In this document: positions 20,991 to 32,645 of the stretch, in pieces
Layout: each line of letters starts with the position of its first letter
Numbering within the stretch: the first letter of the stretch is position 1
Origin: Siphonodentalium dalli
Taxonomy: Eukaryota > Mollusca > Scaphopoda > Gadilida > Siphonodentaliidae
DNA: 64,000 bases
Assembly (NCBI GenBank): GCA_032622095.1
Contig: CP136066.1
Coordinates: 194,050,816-194,114,815, forward strand
Direction: 5' to 3'
Notes under the pieces: generated by a model
What the model was told of the DNA's origin: nothing
The model's input: only the letters and a program-made list of their open reading frames with translations
Database searches by the model: none
Translations under genes and position numbers: made by a program

Positions 20991-21624
20991 CCAGTTTACT
21001 TTTGACAAACATACTGCAATCTCTCTACGAAAACAGATTATATGAAATGTATTCAGTTATCCAGCTTGCTATTATCGTATCCGATTTTGATAGAATTTCA
21101 CACATTTTTCGATACAAATTTCTGTGTGACATAATTTGGCAAACTAAGCGTTGTGATCGTCGCCACATTTAAGAAAGTGGTTGAACACTTTTGGCAATTT
21201 GAAGCCTAACATATTGGCTAGATGACTATATTGGCAATATTACACTATATGCTTTGCAAAATATATTTTACAAGGTTGTGTTTGAAACCATGCAGTTTAC
21301 GTGCATATCAGCATTTTTCATACTAGAAGCCTGAAAGTTGCAGTTGTCACAATCCAGCTGGTGCTTAATGAATATATACTCTCCAATCAAATCATGACAA
21401 TGTTGTCTCCAAGTGTAAGAATGTTCAATAACTCTATGTGCCAGCGAGACCGGCGAAATAAAGAAGTACACCTTCCCTACCGCTAGACTCCGATAAAACC
21501 TGGTGAAGTTTTTCAAGAATACACGCTATACGGATTCGTATCCATTATAATTTTCCACCATCGATTCACCTGCTACAGCGGCTTACTTGGTTGGCAGCTT
21601 TCTACAGACTAATAGTGATCTGAA
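20991..21624. other. No gene seen
   Basis: AT-rich. Open frames of 61 and 82 codons overlap on opposite strands at 21268-21516 and have no recognisable motifs. Confidence 0.35.
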
Positions 21625-21894
21625 CACATCATCGTGAAAATAGGTTCATATTGGACCTAAATATTCGCACATGTTCATATATGCCTTATTTGATTCCGAA
21701 ATAAGCCCACAGCGGACTTCTACCAGTTAGTCCGTGTTATGACGCGGGCCACAGTGAAAACACAGTATAAAGAGCGTGAATATGGTAAGTCGATTTAGGT
21801 TCATATAGAGTGTAATTCAGATTCGAAAAAAAGCTGACATGGGCTTATTTGTATTTTTTGAAATTTCAATATGAGCTGATTTTCAGAACAGGCT
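21625..21894 (-). mobile_element. Family B MITE
   Basis: It is a relative of family A with the same outer ends: 'CACATCATCGTGAAAATAGG' at the left and 'AGAACAGGCTG' at the right. It has a different interior ('ttcatattggacctaaatattc', 'attccgaaataagccca'). Other copies lie near 23.5, 26.97 and 32.2 kb. Confidence 0.7.
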
Positions 21895-21983
21895 GATCTG
21901 TTTTTCTTCAAGATAAGGTGAAAATCTGAAATCGTTACAAATTGCGCTCTCTCGTCATTTGTGCTCACCGACGTCGATTGAAC

Positions 21984-22313
21984 CAGCCTGTTTTCCCGAA
22001 AACCAGCACATTATCTGCTTATAGTAGAACTAATTTTAGGTAGATAATCTGCTTAGAATCGCCCCCATTTTGAGTCTATGTGCTGAAAATAAGACCATTT
22101 TAGTTACATTATCGACTTATAATGAGACGATTTTAAGCAGATTTGTGCGCACAATGACACGAATAAGCAAACTCGCGAATGTTTGTGCGTACGTTCTTTA
22201 ACAAGTGTTTGCGCTACAACGAAATAACAGGTAATAATCTATGAACTAATCACATTATGTACCTATTTCACATTATATGTCGCTTATGTTCGTATTTCAG
22301 CGAGGATATGTTG
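21984..22313 (+). mobile_element. Family A MITE
   Basis: CAGCCTGTTTTCCCGAAAA to GCGAGGATATGTTG. The flanking 7-mers ATTGAAC (21977-21983) and AATGAAC (22314-22320) differ at one base. It is immediately followed by another family A copy. Confidence 0.88.
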
Positions 22314-22331
22314 AATGAACAACCATAATTT

Positions 22332-22680
22332 CAGCCTGTACTCCCAAAAATCAGCACATTATCTGCTTATAATAGAACTTGTTCTATGTTGATAATCTGG
22401 TTAGAATCGCCTCATTTTAAGTCGATATTGTGCTGAAAACAGTTTATTCACGTTATGGACTCATAATGAGAGCAGAATATATACGGATAATGACACAAAC
22501 AAACCAACTCACGACTTTTCATGTGTACGATCTTTAATATGTGTTTTCACTTTGGGGCCCGAGCCATAAACCGAAATAACGACCATTAGTCCAATATCTA
22601 TTTATTTCAGAATCACATAATCAGATTATGTACCCATTTCACATTCTAGGCCGATTATTTACGTATTTTCGCGAGGATTG
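22332..22680 (+). mobile_element. Family A MITE with perfect 7-bp duplication
   Basis: CAGCCTGTACTCCCAAAAA to GCGAGGATTG. ATAATTT flanks it exactly on both sides (22325-22331 and 22681-22687). The last bases of the right end are lost (ATTG instead of ATATGTTG). Confidence 0.9.
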
Positions 22681-22696
22681 ATAATTTTATTGAGAT

Positions 22697-23124
22697 CAAA
22701 TAGTGTGTCTGTCATTTGCAGAATGAGGTCCCCAGAGGGTGAATTTAGTGATGCTATCCCGCAAAGCGGGCTAGAATTACCAAATTCAACCTCTGGAGAC
22801 CTCATTCTGCTTAGGCTTCATCTTCAGGGAAGTATCTATAGCATCAAATTAAGATTGTTTTTAGTTACATTTCCCTTCTGGAAGTTTCTATATCCCCTAA
22901 TTTGCAGAAGATAAAATTCCTAATTGAGGTGCCCAATGGGTGAACATCACCAACTTCAACTGGGGGACTTCAATCTGATCCTTGGTCTATCATAACATTT
23001 GATGGCCTAAGCAGAATGAGGTCCACAGAGGGTGAATTTAGTGATGCTAGCCCGCTATGCGGGGTAGCGTCACTAAATTCACCCTCTGGGGACCTCATTC
23101 TGCATATGACAGACACGCTATTTG
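22697..23124. mobile_element. Double-hairpin element (family Q), 428 bp
   Basis: The outer inverted repeats are CAAATAGTGTGTCTGTCATT and CAAATAGCGTGTCTGTCATA, read inwards. Each carries a hairpin of about 92 bp (22718-22810 and 23011-23103) with the same 'GAATGAGGTCC...GGTGAATTTAGTGATGCTA' stem as the 16.5-kb copy. The spacer of about 200 bp contains a third, decayed version of the arm ('gaggtgcccaatgggtgaacatcacc'). Confidence 0.85.
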
Positions 23125-23515
23125 CAGAATAGTTTCATCGTTGTCGATAAGGGTTCTGGCTGAATTTAAGCATTCTCTATCTATTGCCAATTACCTGATT
23201 GTTATAAAATGCAGCGCAGTATCCTTCACATTGAACAACATTAAGACATGTTCTCCCGAAAATCAGCCCATTATGGGTTATAATGGGATTTGTTTATGTT
23301 CACAATCGGTGTATAATGGCTTGTGTGGGAACAGTGACGTCGTAGTTCCATTTAATGCATGCATGTATCGTTTTTTGTTTGTTAACGGTTATGTTTGTAA
23401 GCATTTAATACATATATCCGACTCTCACAATTAAGCGGAAATATCTTGTTTGCTTTTAGTTATGAGGCTCATTATTTAATATCTCATCAACTCTCTGCTT
23501 CATATACACATGCAG
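23125..23515. other. No gene seen
   Basis: Holds a short family A-like piece at about 23251-23320 ('tgttctcccgaaaatcagcccattat') and otherwise nothing recognisable. Confidence 0.4.
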
Positions 23516-23517
23516 TC

Positions 23518-23660
23518 AACAACTCCTCGTGCAAATAGGTTCACAGTTGACCTAAATGTTCACAAAGGTTCATATGATATGTTATTCCGAAATAAGCGCG
23601 GGTCACAGTGAAACAGATTATTATAAAGAGCGTACAGTCGGTAAACGACGTTAGACCTCA
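23518..23660 (-). repeat. Family B MITE fragment
   Basis: 'CAACTCCTCGTGCAAATAGG' end, 'acagttgacctaaatgttcac', 'attccgaaataagc' and 'gcgggtcacagtga'. The other end is not found. Confidence 0.6.
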
Positions 23661-24430
23661 ATCAATCCCCACTATCGAGATTCGACGAATGGGCAGTCAA
23701 TGAGTGGTGAATTCGTCCTTTTAATAGTAGACAGTCTTGAATTATCGATGTCAATTCTTTCTCCACCTTTTGCTTCGTGTTCGCGCAAGATATTTACTCA
23801 TTATTTGCCTTCGGTTTCTAAAGGGGATCATACCGTTCACATGTAATTATGTTTAGTTGAAGTTCCCGCCTTTGATGTTTTATTCATCAATATAGAACTC
23901 ATATTCATGGTGGTAAAATATATGTCCCATTCGCATATCCATTGTATCATCTCGAATATAATGGCAGAATGTCCTGTATATAAAGGTGGGTTTTCTGATT
24001 TGCTATCCTGGCAAATACAGGCAAAGTTTCCCCTTAAACTTTTACATCCAATTTATATATTCCACAAGCTTGGACTAACACGTGCTGTATTCATACAACA
24101 TAATGGTGATCTGTTGTTTAATGAGTTTATTCGTTTAACGAGATAGTGATCTGGTGAACGATATGGCCTTTTTGTGTGCGCCCATCGTTTGAATAATTGG
24201 CGATGACGCACTATTTACGACCCACGTGGCATCGGCCTATGTTTATGATTATTTACATTATCAGCTTCCTGCATTGTAACTTGTTATTGTATCACTTTGT
24301 GCTGGCGCATTGTCGTATATACACTGGGATCCGCTTGTTGTATCAAGTGCGACGGGATAATAGTTATGTTTGATTGTAAACAAAATCTCTACTTCCTGTA
24401 TGTGCTTCTGTTTTTTTTTTGCTCAAAACG
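23661..24430. other. No gene seen
   Basis: AT-rich. A 79-codon open frame at 23907-24146 has no recognisable features. Confidence 0.35.
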
Positions 24431-24435
24431 AATTC

Positions 24436-25015
24436 AGGACCAGGAACCTACGTCACTAATGTAATCTCTAAACGGTCGCTTCAGACGTTGGGGAACCCAC
24501 ACCGATAATGTAATATCTAGCCCGTCGCTTCGGGGCGTTTCGATAGCTGCTATAAGCCGATATCTGGAATTCATGCATTGGGTGAGGGTATCACCCCCTC
24601 CCCCTGAATCCTGAATACCAGTTATTTTTTGGGGGGGGGGGGTGAATCCTGAATACATGTTAAGAAATAATATGCGATATATGACATACAAATTGACTGT
24701 TTTAATATCAGACAGATACAAGCAGAAGTTACATATACACATTATGATCCATTATACCTGACATGATATTGGACTAGAGTATTATGGGCGTTATGAGGCC
24801 GTTATGATACGATTAGTGATACGTTATGATGGAATGGTGGTCGAATACCCACTCATTCAGATAACTAGCACAAAATATTATTTTGCGCCATCAAAACCTG
24901 CGTCCAAGATGTTTTGCTTGAACCCGAATACCAGTTAATTCCGGGGTATGAATCCCGCGTACGGCTTCAAAACACCCTGAATCCCGCGTACCGAAAAGGG
25001 GGTGATACCCTCTTG
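24436..25015. repeat. Degenerate short repeats around G-tracts
   Basis: A unit of about 58 bp ('taatgtaatctctaaacggtcgcttc') is tandemly duplicated at 24458-24545. 'TGAATCCTGAATAC' occurs twice around a run of about 12 G at 24602-24658. 'TGAATCCCGCGTAC' occurs twice at 24949-24992. The two regions look like diverged copies of the same short-unit array. Confidence 0.6.
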
Positions 25016-25094
25016 GATGAGCTCGATATTTGTTGAAGGAGTTATTGTACTCAGGAGTGAAATGTAATGTGTGCATTTTACGAACATCTATTAA

Positions 25095-26297
25095 ACGGAC
25101 ATGACCTATTCGAACCTCCCAATTTTGTCACGTAATTTGGAGGTATGGATACGATAGGTCGATAAATACACGAAGTATTGGTTCGCCGGATTCATATGGT
25201 TTAACAAACATTGCCAAAAAAAAATGTTACAGCCAGTTTCCAGCCGTTTTTATACACCCTTTTGAAAAAAAGGTCGTATTATGTTATCAGTCTGTCCGTC
25301 CGTCCGTCTGTCGAGCCGTGAGTCCGTCCGTTAACATTTTTGGTTTCCGATCGATAACTCCAGTTTGGATTTTTTTATCTGAACCAAAGTTGATATGTGT
25401 AATTCCCAGCTAAAGATACAGGCCAAGTTCGAATATGGGTTCCGTCCAATTATTTTTACATGAGTTACGGCCCTTTTTCGACTTATAATTTGATCGTCTG
25501 TTAACATTGTTGGTTTCCGACCGATAACTCCAGTTTGGATTATTTGATCTGAACCAAAGTTGATATGTGTATTTTACAGCTAAAGATACAGGCCAAGTTC
25601 GAATATGGGTTCCGTCCAGTTATTGTTACATGAGTTACGGCCCTTTTTCAACTTAGAATTTGATCATCTGTTAAAAAAAATTGGTTTCCGACCGATAACT
25701 TCCGTCCAATTAATTTGATAGGAGTTATGGCCCTTTTTCGACTTAGAATTTGACCAAATTCATAACATTTCGGTTTGAACCAAAGCTGGTATGTGTATTT
25801 CACAGCTAAACCTACAGGCCAAGTTCGAATATAGGATCTGTCTAATTATTTTCACATGAGTTACGGCCATTTTTCGACTTCGAATTTGACTGTATTTTGG
25901 CATTGAAATTAGGGGTATATCAGATTTTCTTCAAATGTCAGCTCCAAGTATTATTTTATTTTGCGGTAGTACAGTTCTAAATGTCTAAAGGGAGTATTTT
26001 GCCACGCCCTAGTGATGCTCTTGTTTAATTTGTCGACCGAATTCAGACAAACGCTCGTTCTTGCTACAATATCAGGAATAGGATAACACGGAACGCTCTT
26101 TTCTTGTGCAAATGGCTGATTTTTTTGTTTGGGACCCAAACACCTTGTTCATAGTTTTCAATACTTCAATGCGTTTTTTTGGGTTACAGAAGGCTCGTAG
26201 AAAAGTAGTTGATATTTATCGACCTATTTCTGTACTAGGAACAATCAAAAAGCGAATAATATTATTCGTATTTTGGAGCAAAAACCGCCATGTGGCT
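25095..26297 (+). mobile_element. TTAA MITE (family H) interrupted by family G
   Basis: TTAA at 25091-25094 and at 26298-26301. The left part (25095 to about 25250) and right part (about 26030-26297) match the 19.7-kb copy, with ACGGACATGACC and CCGCCATGTGGCT ends. About 780 bp of family G sequence lies between, so family G inserted after family H here. Confidence 0.8.
25250..26027 (+). repeat. Family G element with internal tandem repeats
   Basis: It opens with 'gtctgtccgtccgtccgtctgtc' type sequence and continues with three to four copies of a unit of about 175 bp. The unit contains 'TTGGTTTCCGACCGATAACT', 'AACCAAAGTTGATATGTGT' and 'GAGTTACGGCCCTTTTTCGA'. It ends 'gcaatgctcttgtt'-like, as at 42.49 kb. 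It is non-coding. Confidence 0.8.
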
Positions 26298-26490
26298 TTA
26301 AACGGATGAGGGTGTGTTTGATGTTCAAAGTCGGGGCACAGTCGACAGCTATTTTCGTAAATGCTAGCTATCAATGAATTTGTAACTATTATTGATTTTT
26401 GAATGTGCACTCTTAATTTCTACGGTTCAGTTAATACTTTATCCCGTAAGACAAACGTTTTCTATTGAACACAAATTTAAAATAAAAATT

Positions 26491-26856
26491 CAACATATCC
26501 TCAAGAAAATACGCACATAATCGACCTATAATGTAAAATAGGTACATAATGTGATTATATGTTTCTGAAATAAGCAGATCATGGACTCTCGCCCGTTATT
26601 TTGTTTTATGGCGCGGGATACAATGAAACAACCTTTACATAGCGTACACCTGAAACGTTGGGAGTTGGCTTATTTGTGCCATTGTCCGCACATAATCTGC
26701 TTTGAATCGCCTCATTATGAGTCGATAATGTGAATAAATTGTTCTCATTTTCAGCACATTATCGACTCAAAATGAGGCGATTCTAAGCAGATTGTCTACT
26801 TAAAAACAAGCCATATTATAAGCCGATGCTGTTCTGGTTTTCGGGAGAACAGGCTG
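26491..26856 (-). mobile_element. Family A MITE (reverse)
   Basis: CAACATATCCTCAAGAAAAT to GAGAACAGGCTG, both family ends present. The flanking 7-mers AAAAATT and CAAAATC are only similar. Confidence 0.85.
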
Positions 26857-26966
26857 CAAAATCGCTTTGGGTTAGAGATTTGATGGGTTCCTGGACTTGA
26901 GCTCCAGAATCCGCATTGTCATGTTGCTGTATTTAGTATATAATAGAATAAAGTTATACATTTACA

Positions 26967-27690
26967 ACATATCCTCGTGCATATAGGTTCATATGTTACC
27001 TAAATATTCACATTGGTTCGCATTGGACTTATTTGATTCTGAAATAAGCTCATATAGGACTTGTACCAGTTATTCCATTGAAAGGCACGTGCGGCCTTAA
27101 TTGTCGAAAATATTAATTTTTGTTCCAAACACGGTAAACAGAAAAACAGTAAAACGCATACAGTTCCGTTCATATATTCCATGACCATCGCGTAAACAGC
27201 ATGTTATCATAAAGACCTACTATATTTTACCTAAGCAAGAGCCTGATTGTGTTACAGAAGACAGCAACAATGCTACTGGCTAATCACACACAAATGGCAT
27301 AAACGCTCTTTATTAGTTCCATATCAGGTATTCACCAACAAAGAACGCTCTTTATGTTTACCATCATAATATAAACAAACACCAGAAAAGTAACTTTTTA
27401 CGCTTTTGTTTACATAACAATGGTCAAATATATGACCATAACATACTGTTTATGCGATATTTCTTATTTATATACGGACAAAGTCTATTTACATTTTAAT
27501 GTTCTTTCTGTTTGTGGCGGTTTTTGACGAGTGGATATATTTTCACAGGATACCCACCGCCAAGGCCAACCGTGTCTTTGAATGACACGGGTCGCAATGA
27601 AAACATATAATAAAGAGCGTTCATCTGGTAAGTCGTGTCGATGAAAAATAGTGCCTACATGTATGAGCTTATTTCGAAAGGAAATAAGAT
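26967..27690 (-). mobile_element. Family B MITE split by a family D MITE
   Basis: The family B head (26967-27077: 'acaacatatcctcgtgcatataggttc') and tail (27582 to about 27690: 'gacacgggtcgcaatgaaaac...aaagagcgttc') join at a family D insertion (27082-27577). The order of parts matches the uninterrupted family B copy at about 32.2-32.4 kb. Confidence 0.75.
27082..27577 (-). mobile_element. Family D MITE, 496 bp
   Basis: Ends AAGGCACGTGCGGCC and GGCCAACCGTGTCTT, flanked by TTGA at 27078-27081 and at 27578-27581, a variant of the TTAA seen at the 42.8-kb copy. The interior contains 'aaagagcgttc' and 'aacaaacaccag'. It is the reverse complement of 42765-43258. Confidence 0.85.
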
Positions 27691-28940
27691 CAGAAAGCTC
27701 AGACTCAAACAATCGTCATCCCTGCGTTTCTTTTTCAAATTATCATGATATATTGCACAGCCAGGTTTAAACCAGTGATGACGATTCGAACCGAAGAATC
27801 CGAGGGAATGGGCGAAGATGAAATCCAGCCGACTCGGGAGAAGAAAAAAAACATTTAGAATTCCAGACCTTTTGCACAAATAGTTGCTACTTTTGATAGA
27901 GTCGCTCTGCATATATTCACACAACCGTTATTAAATTCCTTCACAATAATGTATATATATACGGATAGGTCTATAGCACGAGATACCTACAGTCAGACTG
28001 TATATACCGTTGCTCTGAAAAGCTTCAAAGTATCGACCATGGTAGATGCAGATGTAAATTTCATGTGCAATACTCTTTCCACGGTTTCCAGTATGACTTA
28101 ATAGCCGTACGTGTATTAATTACAGTCATATTTAAACAATTATACCTGCGTAACAATATAGTAATTATTCTTCTATAGGAAAATAACAAATCTCCAATGT
28201 TAAACGGGAATGGTTATTTGACATAATTTTGAAGGGATACGATAGGTCGAAAATACATACACACAATATAAATCTACATTCTTTCTATGCACGGCAAAGT
28301 CATTTAATTTTCAGCCGGTGTAGGTCTGGGATAGTATGTGACCAAGGCCCCACTGCGAGAGATAAGCGTCCCTATTATGCAACTGTCACCGTGTCGTTGT
28401 ACATGCACATCCCGTGAGGGGTAGTGTATGAAACATGTTGGTACTGGGTGGCCATATTGCGAATGGACATGTGGATACGGTTTAGCTCGGGGTCAACTGT
28501 GATACTAAATTGCTTCAAGAGGGACAACTTGACAACTTGACCCGGCTCAATCAATCGACTAGTCACGCATATTAAGTGGTTATTATTTAAATTCTGTTAT
28601 TTCATTATTATCCAATTCAATTTTATTCTGGTCATCATATTGTGATATTACAGATTATAATATCAGAATCAGATACATAATATATATGCATGCACATGCG
28701 TTATAATAGAGTATATATATACGAAAATATAGTACCGTATATGCTTGTTGCTTTTAGATGGTAGTAGTAATAATAATAGTATTAGATTTGTTCTATTTGG
28801 TCCAGGTAGTGGGGTTTATGTTATGAATGCTACTCAAGAGGACTTAAACAAATCTAAGACCTTTCAGACGAAAATCGACAGGTTCCATGTGTTTTTTTCA
28901 TTTCGGAAATTAAATAATTGCAGTAACCTAAATTACAGAG
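27691..28940. other. No gene seen
   Basis: AT-rich DNA with small open frames only, none with recognisable motifs. Confidence 0.35.
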
Positions 28941-28947
28941 GGTACAC

Positions 28948-29000
28948 AGGGGGGGGGGGGGCGTAAAAAAGTTGCGAGACGTGGGGGTGTTTTTTTTACA
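28948..29000. repeat. G-tract of about 13 and T-rich stretch
   Basis: A run of about 13 G followed by 'cgtaaaaaa' and a T8 run. Complementary C-rich pieces ('cacccaccct') follow at about 29020-29070. Confidence 0.7.
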
Positions 29001-30774
29001 TTGCCATTTTTGTTTACACCCACCCACCCTTTCTTGCATTTTTTGTTCATAAATTTTTAGACACCCACCCTCCAAAACCCCAAAACTTTATATTGGTCCC
29101 CTCTGTAACGACCAACCGCTCTATATTGGTCCCTTCTTTGAAAGACCAAATTAAATGTTACTTCCTCAGCTGACTTCCTGTTACAAACATGTGCAAAATT
29201 TAACTCTAAGCAATCGAAGAAAGGTAGAATATGATGTGATTATATTGGTAAATTTATAACCCAGCCTATTCATCTGTGTGAGTAGATGAAAAATATGTTG
29301 AATCCCCTGGAATGACAACAACAAATAACTAGGGCCAGTGTTAGGGCCTATAATAGAATAAACAATTACAAAATTAAATTTAACTTTTTTTCAGACATCA
29401 ACTAGTAGGCCTAGAGCCTATAGTAATACCAAAAAGGAAAATGTGCATATGAACCAGTTTACGAATTAGCTTTTATGTATGTCTGCATGACCACCGACCC
29501 GACCTCGCATTACGACTTAGGATTGGCTAGGCCTAAAATAATGTTTAACCCTTTGAGTTTGAACGCGGATGACGAGGTCACAGTAAGCGTAACGTCATTG
29601 GGTTGGTGTAGGGAAGATAACTCCAATTTGGTCTTCTGTTTACAGTATACCGGCTGTACTCTTGATTTACTATTATATGTCTACCTGTGTCTACTATATA
29701 TTATTAACTATACATTATTCTGATACATTATTTCATACATTACACTCATGCATCAGCTAACTGTACGAGTAAAGAGACTGTCATGGAGTATAAGACTTAT
29801 TGTAATATTCTGTCATGAGTTGTTAGCTGATATTGTCAGGCTGCATTAAGTTCACCCTACCCTAGAGCTATCTGAAGTATTTTTTCATTGAACTACACCG
29901 TGAACTAGACAATTTTCAATATAAAAACTGCCAAGCAAGCTGAAACAGACACAATAAAAAAAAATTGCGCGCAAAAAAAATCAATGAAAATTTTGGGACC
30001 CACCACCACAATATTCACTATTTTTCCATTTTATATCAACTTATGGGGGTAGTTATATCAATATTGAATGTATTAGTGCTTCTCATATTGCAACAAGCCA
30101 CAACATATAAACAAATATATGTAAAACAGTTAAAAATATGTCAATGAAAAAAAAATGCAAACAAAAGTGGTCAAAAACTGTTTCCGGCCTCGGGTACCCA
30201 CCCACCCCCCTACCTCACGTCTCGTTCCGAGTAGTCAACATTGTACCATGAGCCCTGTGCAACGGGTAGTTTGTGATTTCTTGTTCGGAACATCATCAGG
30301 GTTTGAACAAATCTGTTGTTATCGAAAGATAGGTATTTTTTTTTCCTTCGAAATTTGTCTTAATAATTATAATAAAATCCAAGTTGTATTTCTTCAGTTG
30401 ATACGTGTGTCCTGTCTGTGCCATCATTCTTCTGTGATATAATGTTCGATATATAGTTCTGTTTACCTATCTCAATGGGAGGAAGTACCAGCTATGGGGC
30501 TGCTATGTGTGGCCAAACTGGTCACTGCTTCAGCTATGTATATACCGTAGTATTTACTTTGGCCAAACCACAATTGTAACAATTCAGACTGCTGGGTCTA
30601 TTCGTTCTAAATTTCATTTAGCATGTGGCTACCAGTCCAAAGAACATAAATGATGATCCACTAGTGATCTACAAAAACTGAGGTTTATCTCGGTATATAC
30701 TGTATTCTCAACTTTGATCCTAACGCGAAAAGATCGATAAGTCATTGCAGTGTATTGCTAAGCATTAACCCCTT
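29001..30774. other. No gene seen
   Basis: Open frames of 60-95 codons without recognisable motifs. 'TTTAACCCTTTGAGTTTGAA' at about 29544 resembles a single piggyBac-type end, but no partner end was found. Confidence 0.35.
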
Positions 30775-30778
30775 CTAC

Positions 30779-30964
30779 ACTAAATAGATTTCCCCACCCA
30801 GTTATAACAGTATATATTAGAATTGTCTGTTATAAGCGGAATACTGGCAGACGAAAAGATAGAAGCAGTGCAGAAGGATTCATATTCATTGGTGGGAAAT
30901 GTTCAGATAATAAGTTTTCCAAACGGAAATATACTCACCAATGAGTATTTAGTATAGAAAGGCT
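30779..30964. mobile_element. TTAA MITE (CCYTTCTAYAC family), third copy
   Basis: TTAA at 30775-30778 precedes CCCCTTCTACACTAAATAG. The right end 'GAGTATTTAGTATAGAAAGG' is followed by a decayed TTCA. It is internally shortened relative to the 13.3- and 14.3-kb copies. Confidence 0.75.
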
Positions 30965-31171
30965 TCAAATCTATGAAATCCATCCGGTCGTATTGCTAAT
31001 TATTGATAATTGTACATTCTTATCAACATCAAGTCTGGAACAAAATTTATACTTCATTCGTTCTTATATTCGTAAATACACACGTCATCCTTTGTATTAG
31101 TAAGTGTTATATCGTACACTGGAGGCAGCAGAGCACCACCATGCTGCCCCTGTGCAATATATACATGTCTA

Positions 31172-31514
31172 CAGCCTCTCCCAAAAATCCGCACATTATC
31201 GGCTTATAATAGAACTTGTTTTAGATTGATAAATCTGCTGAGAATCTCCTCATTTGAGTCTATAATGTACTGAAAATGTGAGCGTTTCGTCACATTATTG
31301 ACTCATAATGAGGATATTCTAAGCAGATTATGTGCGCACAATATAAGCCAACTCATGACTTGTCATGTGTACGCTCTTCTCTGCAGCCGCGCCAAAAAAA
31401 ATGAAGAAATAACGGACACTCCATTATCTGCTTATTTCAGAATCAAATAATCACATTATGTACATATTTCTCTTTATAGGTCGATTGTGTGCGTATTTGT
31501 GCGAGTTTATGTTG
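31172..31514 (+). mobile_element. Family A MITE
   Basis: CAGCCTCTCCCAAAAATCC to GCGAGTTTATGTTG with the standard interior. The flanks ATGTCTA and TTGATCT match poorly. Confidence 0.8.
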
Positions 31515-31794
31515 TTGATCTATAAGTATGTCTTTTGTCAAATTTTATTTATTGTTATTGTAGAAATAAAATATAACATGGTCTAATCAAGAAATGTGTT
31601 CTCTTCTGATATAATTAATGTTTAAAGATAATTGAAGCCGACGCATTTCTTAAAGATGCCCTGCCCGATTTGACACCATGTAACCACCACATGTACGTTT
31701 TCTACACCAGAAGATAATCAGATCTGACACATGGGTACATTACATTAATAGGATACGTTGAATAGGTAATTTTAATAGCGGCTATTGCATATGT
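31515..31794. other. No gene seen
   Basis: AT-rich and unassigned. Confidence 0.3.
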
Positions 31795-31795
31795 C

Positions 31796-32077
31796 GGGGG
31801 CTTCGATGACTCAATTGGTTAGTGGTCAATTCGAAGCAGTGTCGCACTCCAGCGCTGGCGATAAGGGTTCAAATCCACATGTTTCCATCGTGGACTTTGT
31901 AACGGCTTTGTTGTTTGATGGCGTTGCCAGTTGATCGCCGATGGCCGGCGGTTTGCCGCACATGATCCATGAGTTTAACACCTATTGAAATCTCTGTTAG
32001 ATTAGCCGTAAGTGTGCGGATTTCCTCCATCAATAAAACTGTGATATTAAACATTAAACCCCAATCAATCAATCATT
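31796..32077 (+). mobile_element. tRNA-derived SINE
   Basis: The head contains a tRNA-like box A ('GACTCAATTGGTTAGTGGTC') and a perfect box B (GGTTCAAATCC), spaced as in a tRNA gene: the RNA polymerase III internal promoter. A body of about 200 bp follows and ends 'AAAACTGTGATATTAAACAT', then a CAAT-rich tail ('CCAATCAATCAATCA'). The flanks 'TTGCATATGTCGG' and 'TTGCATTTTGTGTCGG' look like an imperfect target duplication. The body resembles core-type SINEs of invertebrates, but I cannot name the family. It depends on a LINE for movement. Confidence 0.75.
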
Positions 32078-32196
32078 TGCATTTTGTGTCGGCCTAGAAA
32101 CATTTCAACGATAGTATCTGAGAAAGAACGTCCATGCTACAGTTTCCCAAAAGCTGTTCACAAAAAAAGTGTGTTCCCAATTTTGAGCATGTGTAT

Positions 32197-32450
32197 TCAA
32201 CATATCCTCTTGCAAATAGGTTCATATTGGACCTAAATATACACATATGTTCATAATGGGCTCACTTGATTATGAAATAAGCCCATAGTGGACATTTAAC
32301 CGTTATTCCGCTGGATGGCATGGGTCACATCAAAACACATTAATTAGAACGTATATCTGGTAAGTCGTGCGTTTGTGTTTATTGGGTTATTAGACATTTG
32401 TTCAGCCTGTTCGCGTGGCAATAAGCACAACCCGCGGGCTTATTTCATAT
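32197..32450 (-). mobile_element. Family B MITE
   Basis: CAACATATCCTCTTGCAAATAG to 'tgttCAGCCTGTTCGCG', with 'ttcatattggacctaaatat' and 'attatgaaataagccca' inside. The right part includes an additional CAGCCTG-type end in direct orientation, so it may be a composite of two copies. Confidence 0.6.
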
Positions 32451-32469
32451 TGAAATAGTCCCATATATA

Positions 32470-32645
32470 GGGTTGTTTTAAAGGGGAGCTGTACGCTAAA
32501 TCCGGCCATCGATGAGACAATCTCCGATTATACTCAAGAGAATATATGCAACAAATGAACGAACTGAGCCATTGTTGAGTGCAATATACATTCATGTGCT
32601 CTATGAACGATGTAAACAACATGGTAATTATAATGAAAATGAGAT
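32470..32645 (+). repeat. Family C repeat
   Basis: Second copy of the 16.15-kb repeat: 'AAAGGGGAGCTGTACGCTAA' to 'GGTAATTATAATGAAAATGA'. Confidence 0.8.

Noticed and set aside
22678-23434. Frames of 78 and 125 codons
   Set aside because: Each runs through a family Q hairpin arm, so they are repeat by-products.
31796-31885. Functional tRNA gene
   Set aside because: Boxes A and B are present, but the acceptor stem does not close and the sequence continues into a SINE body and tail.
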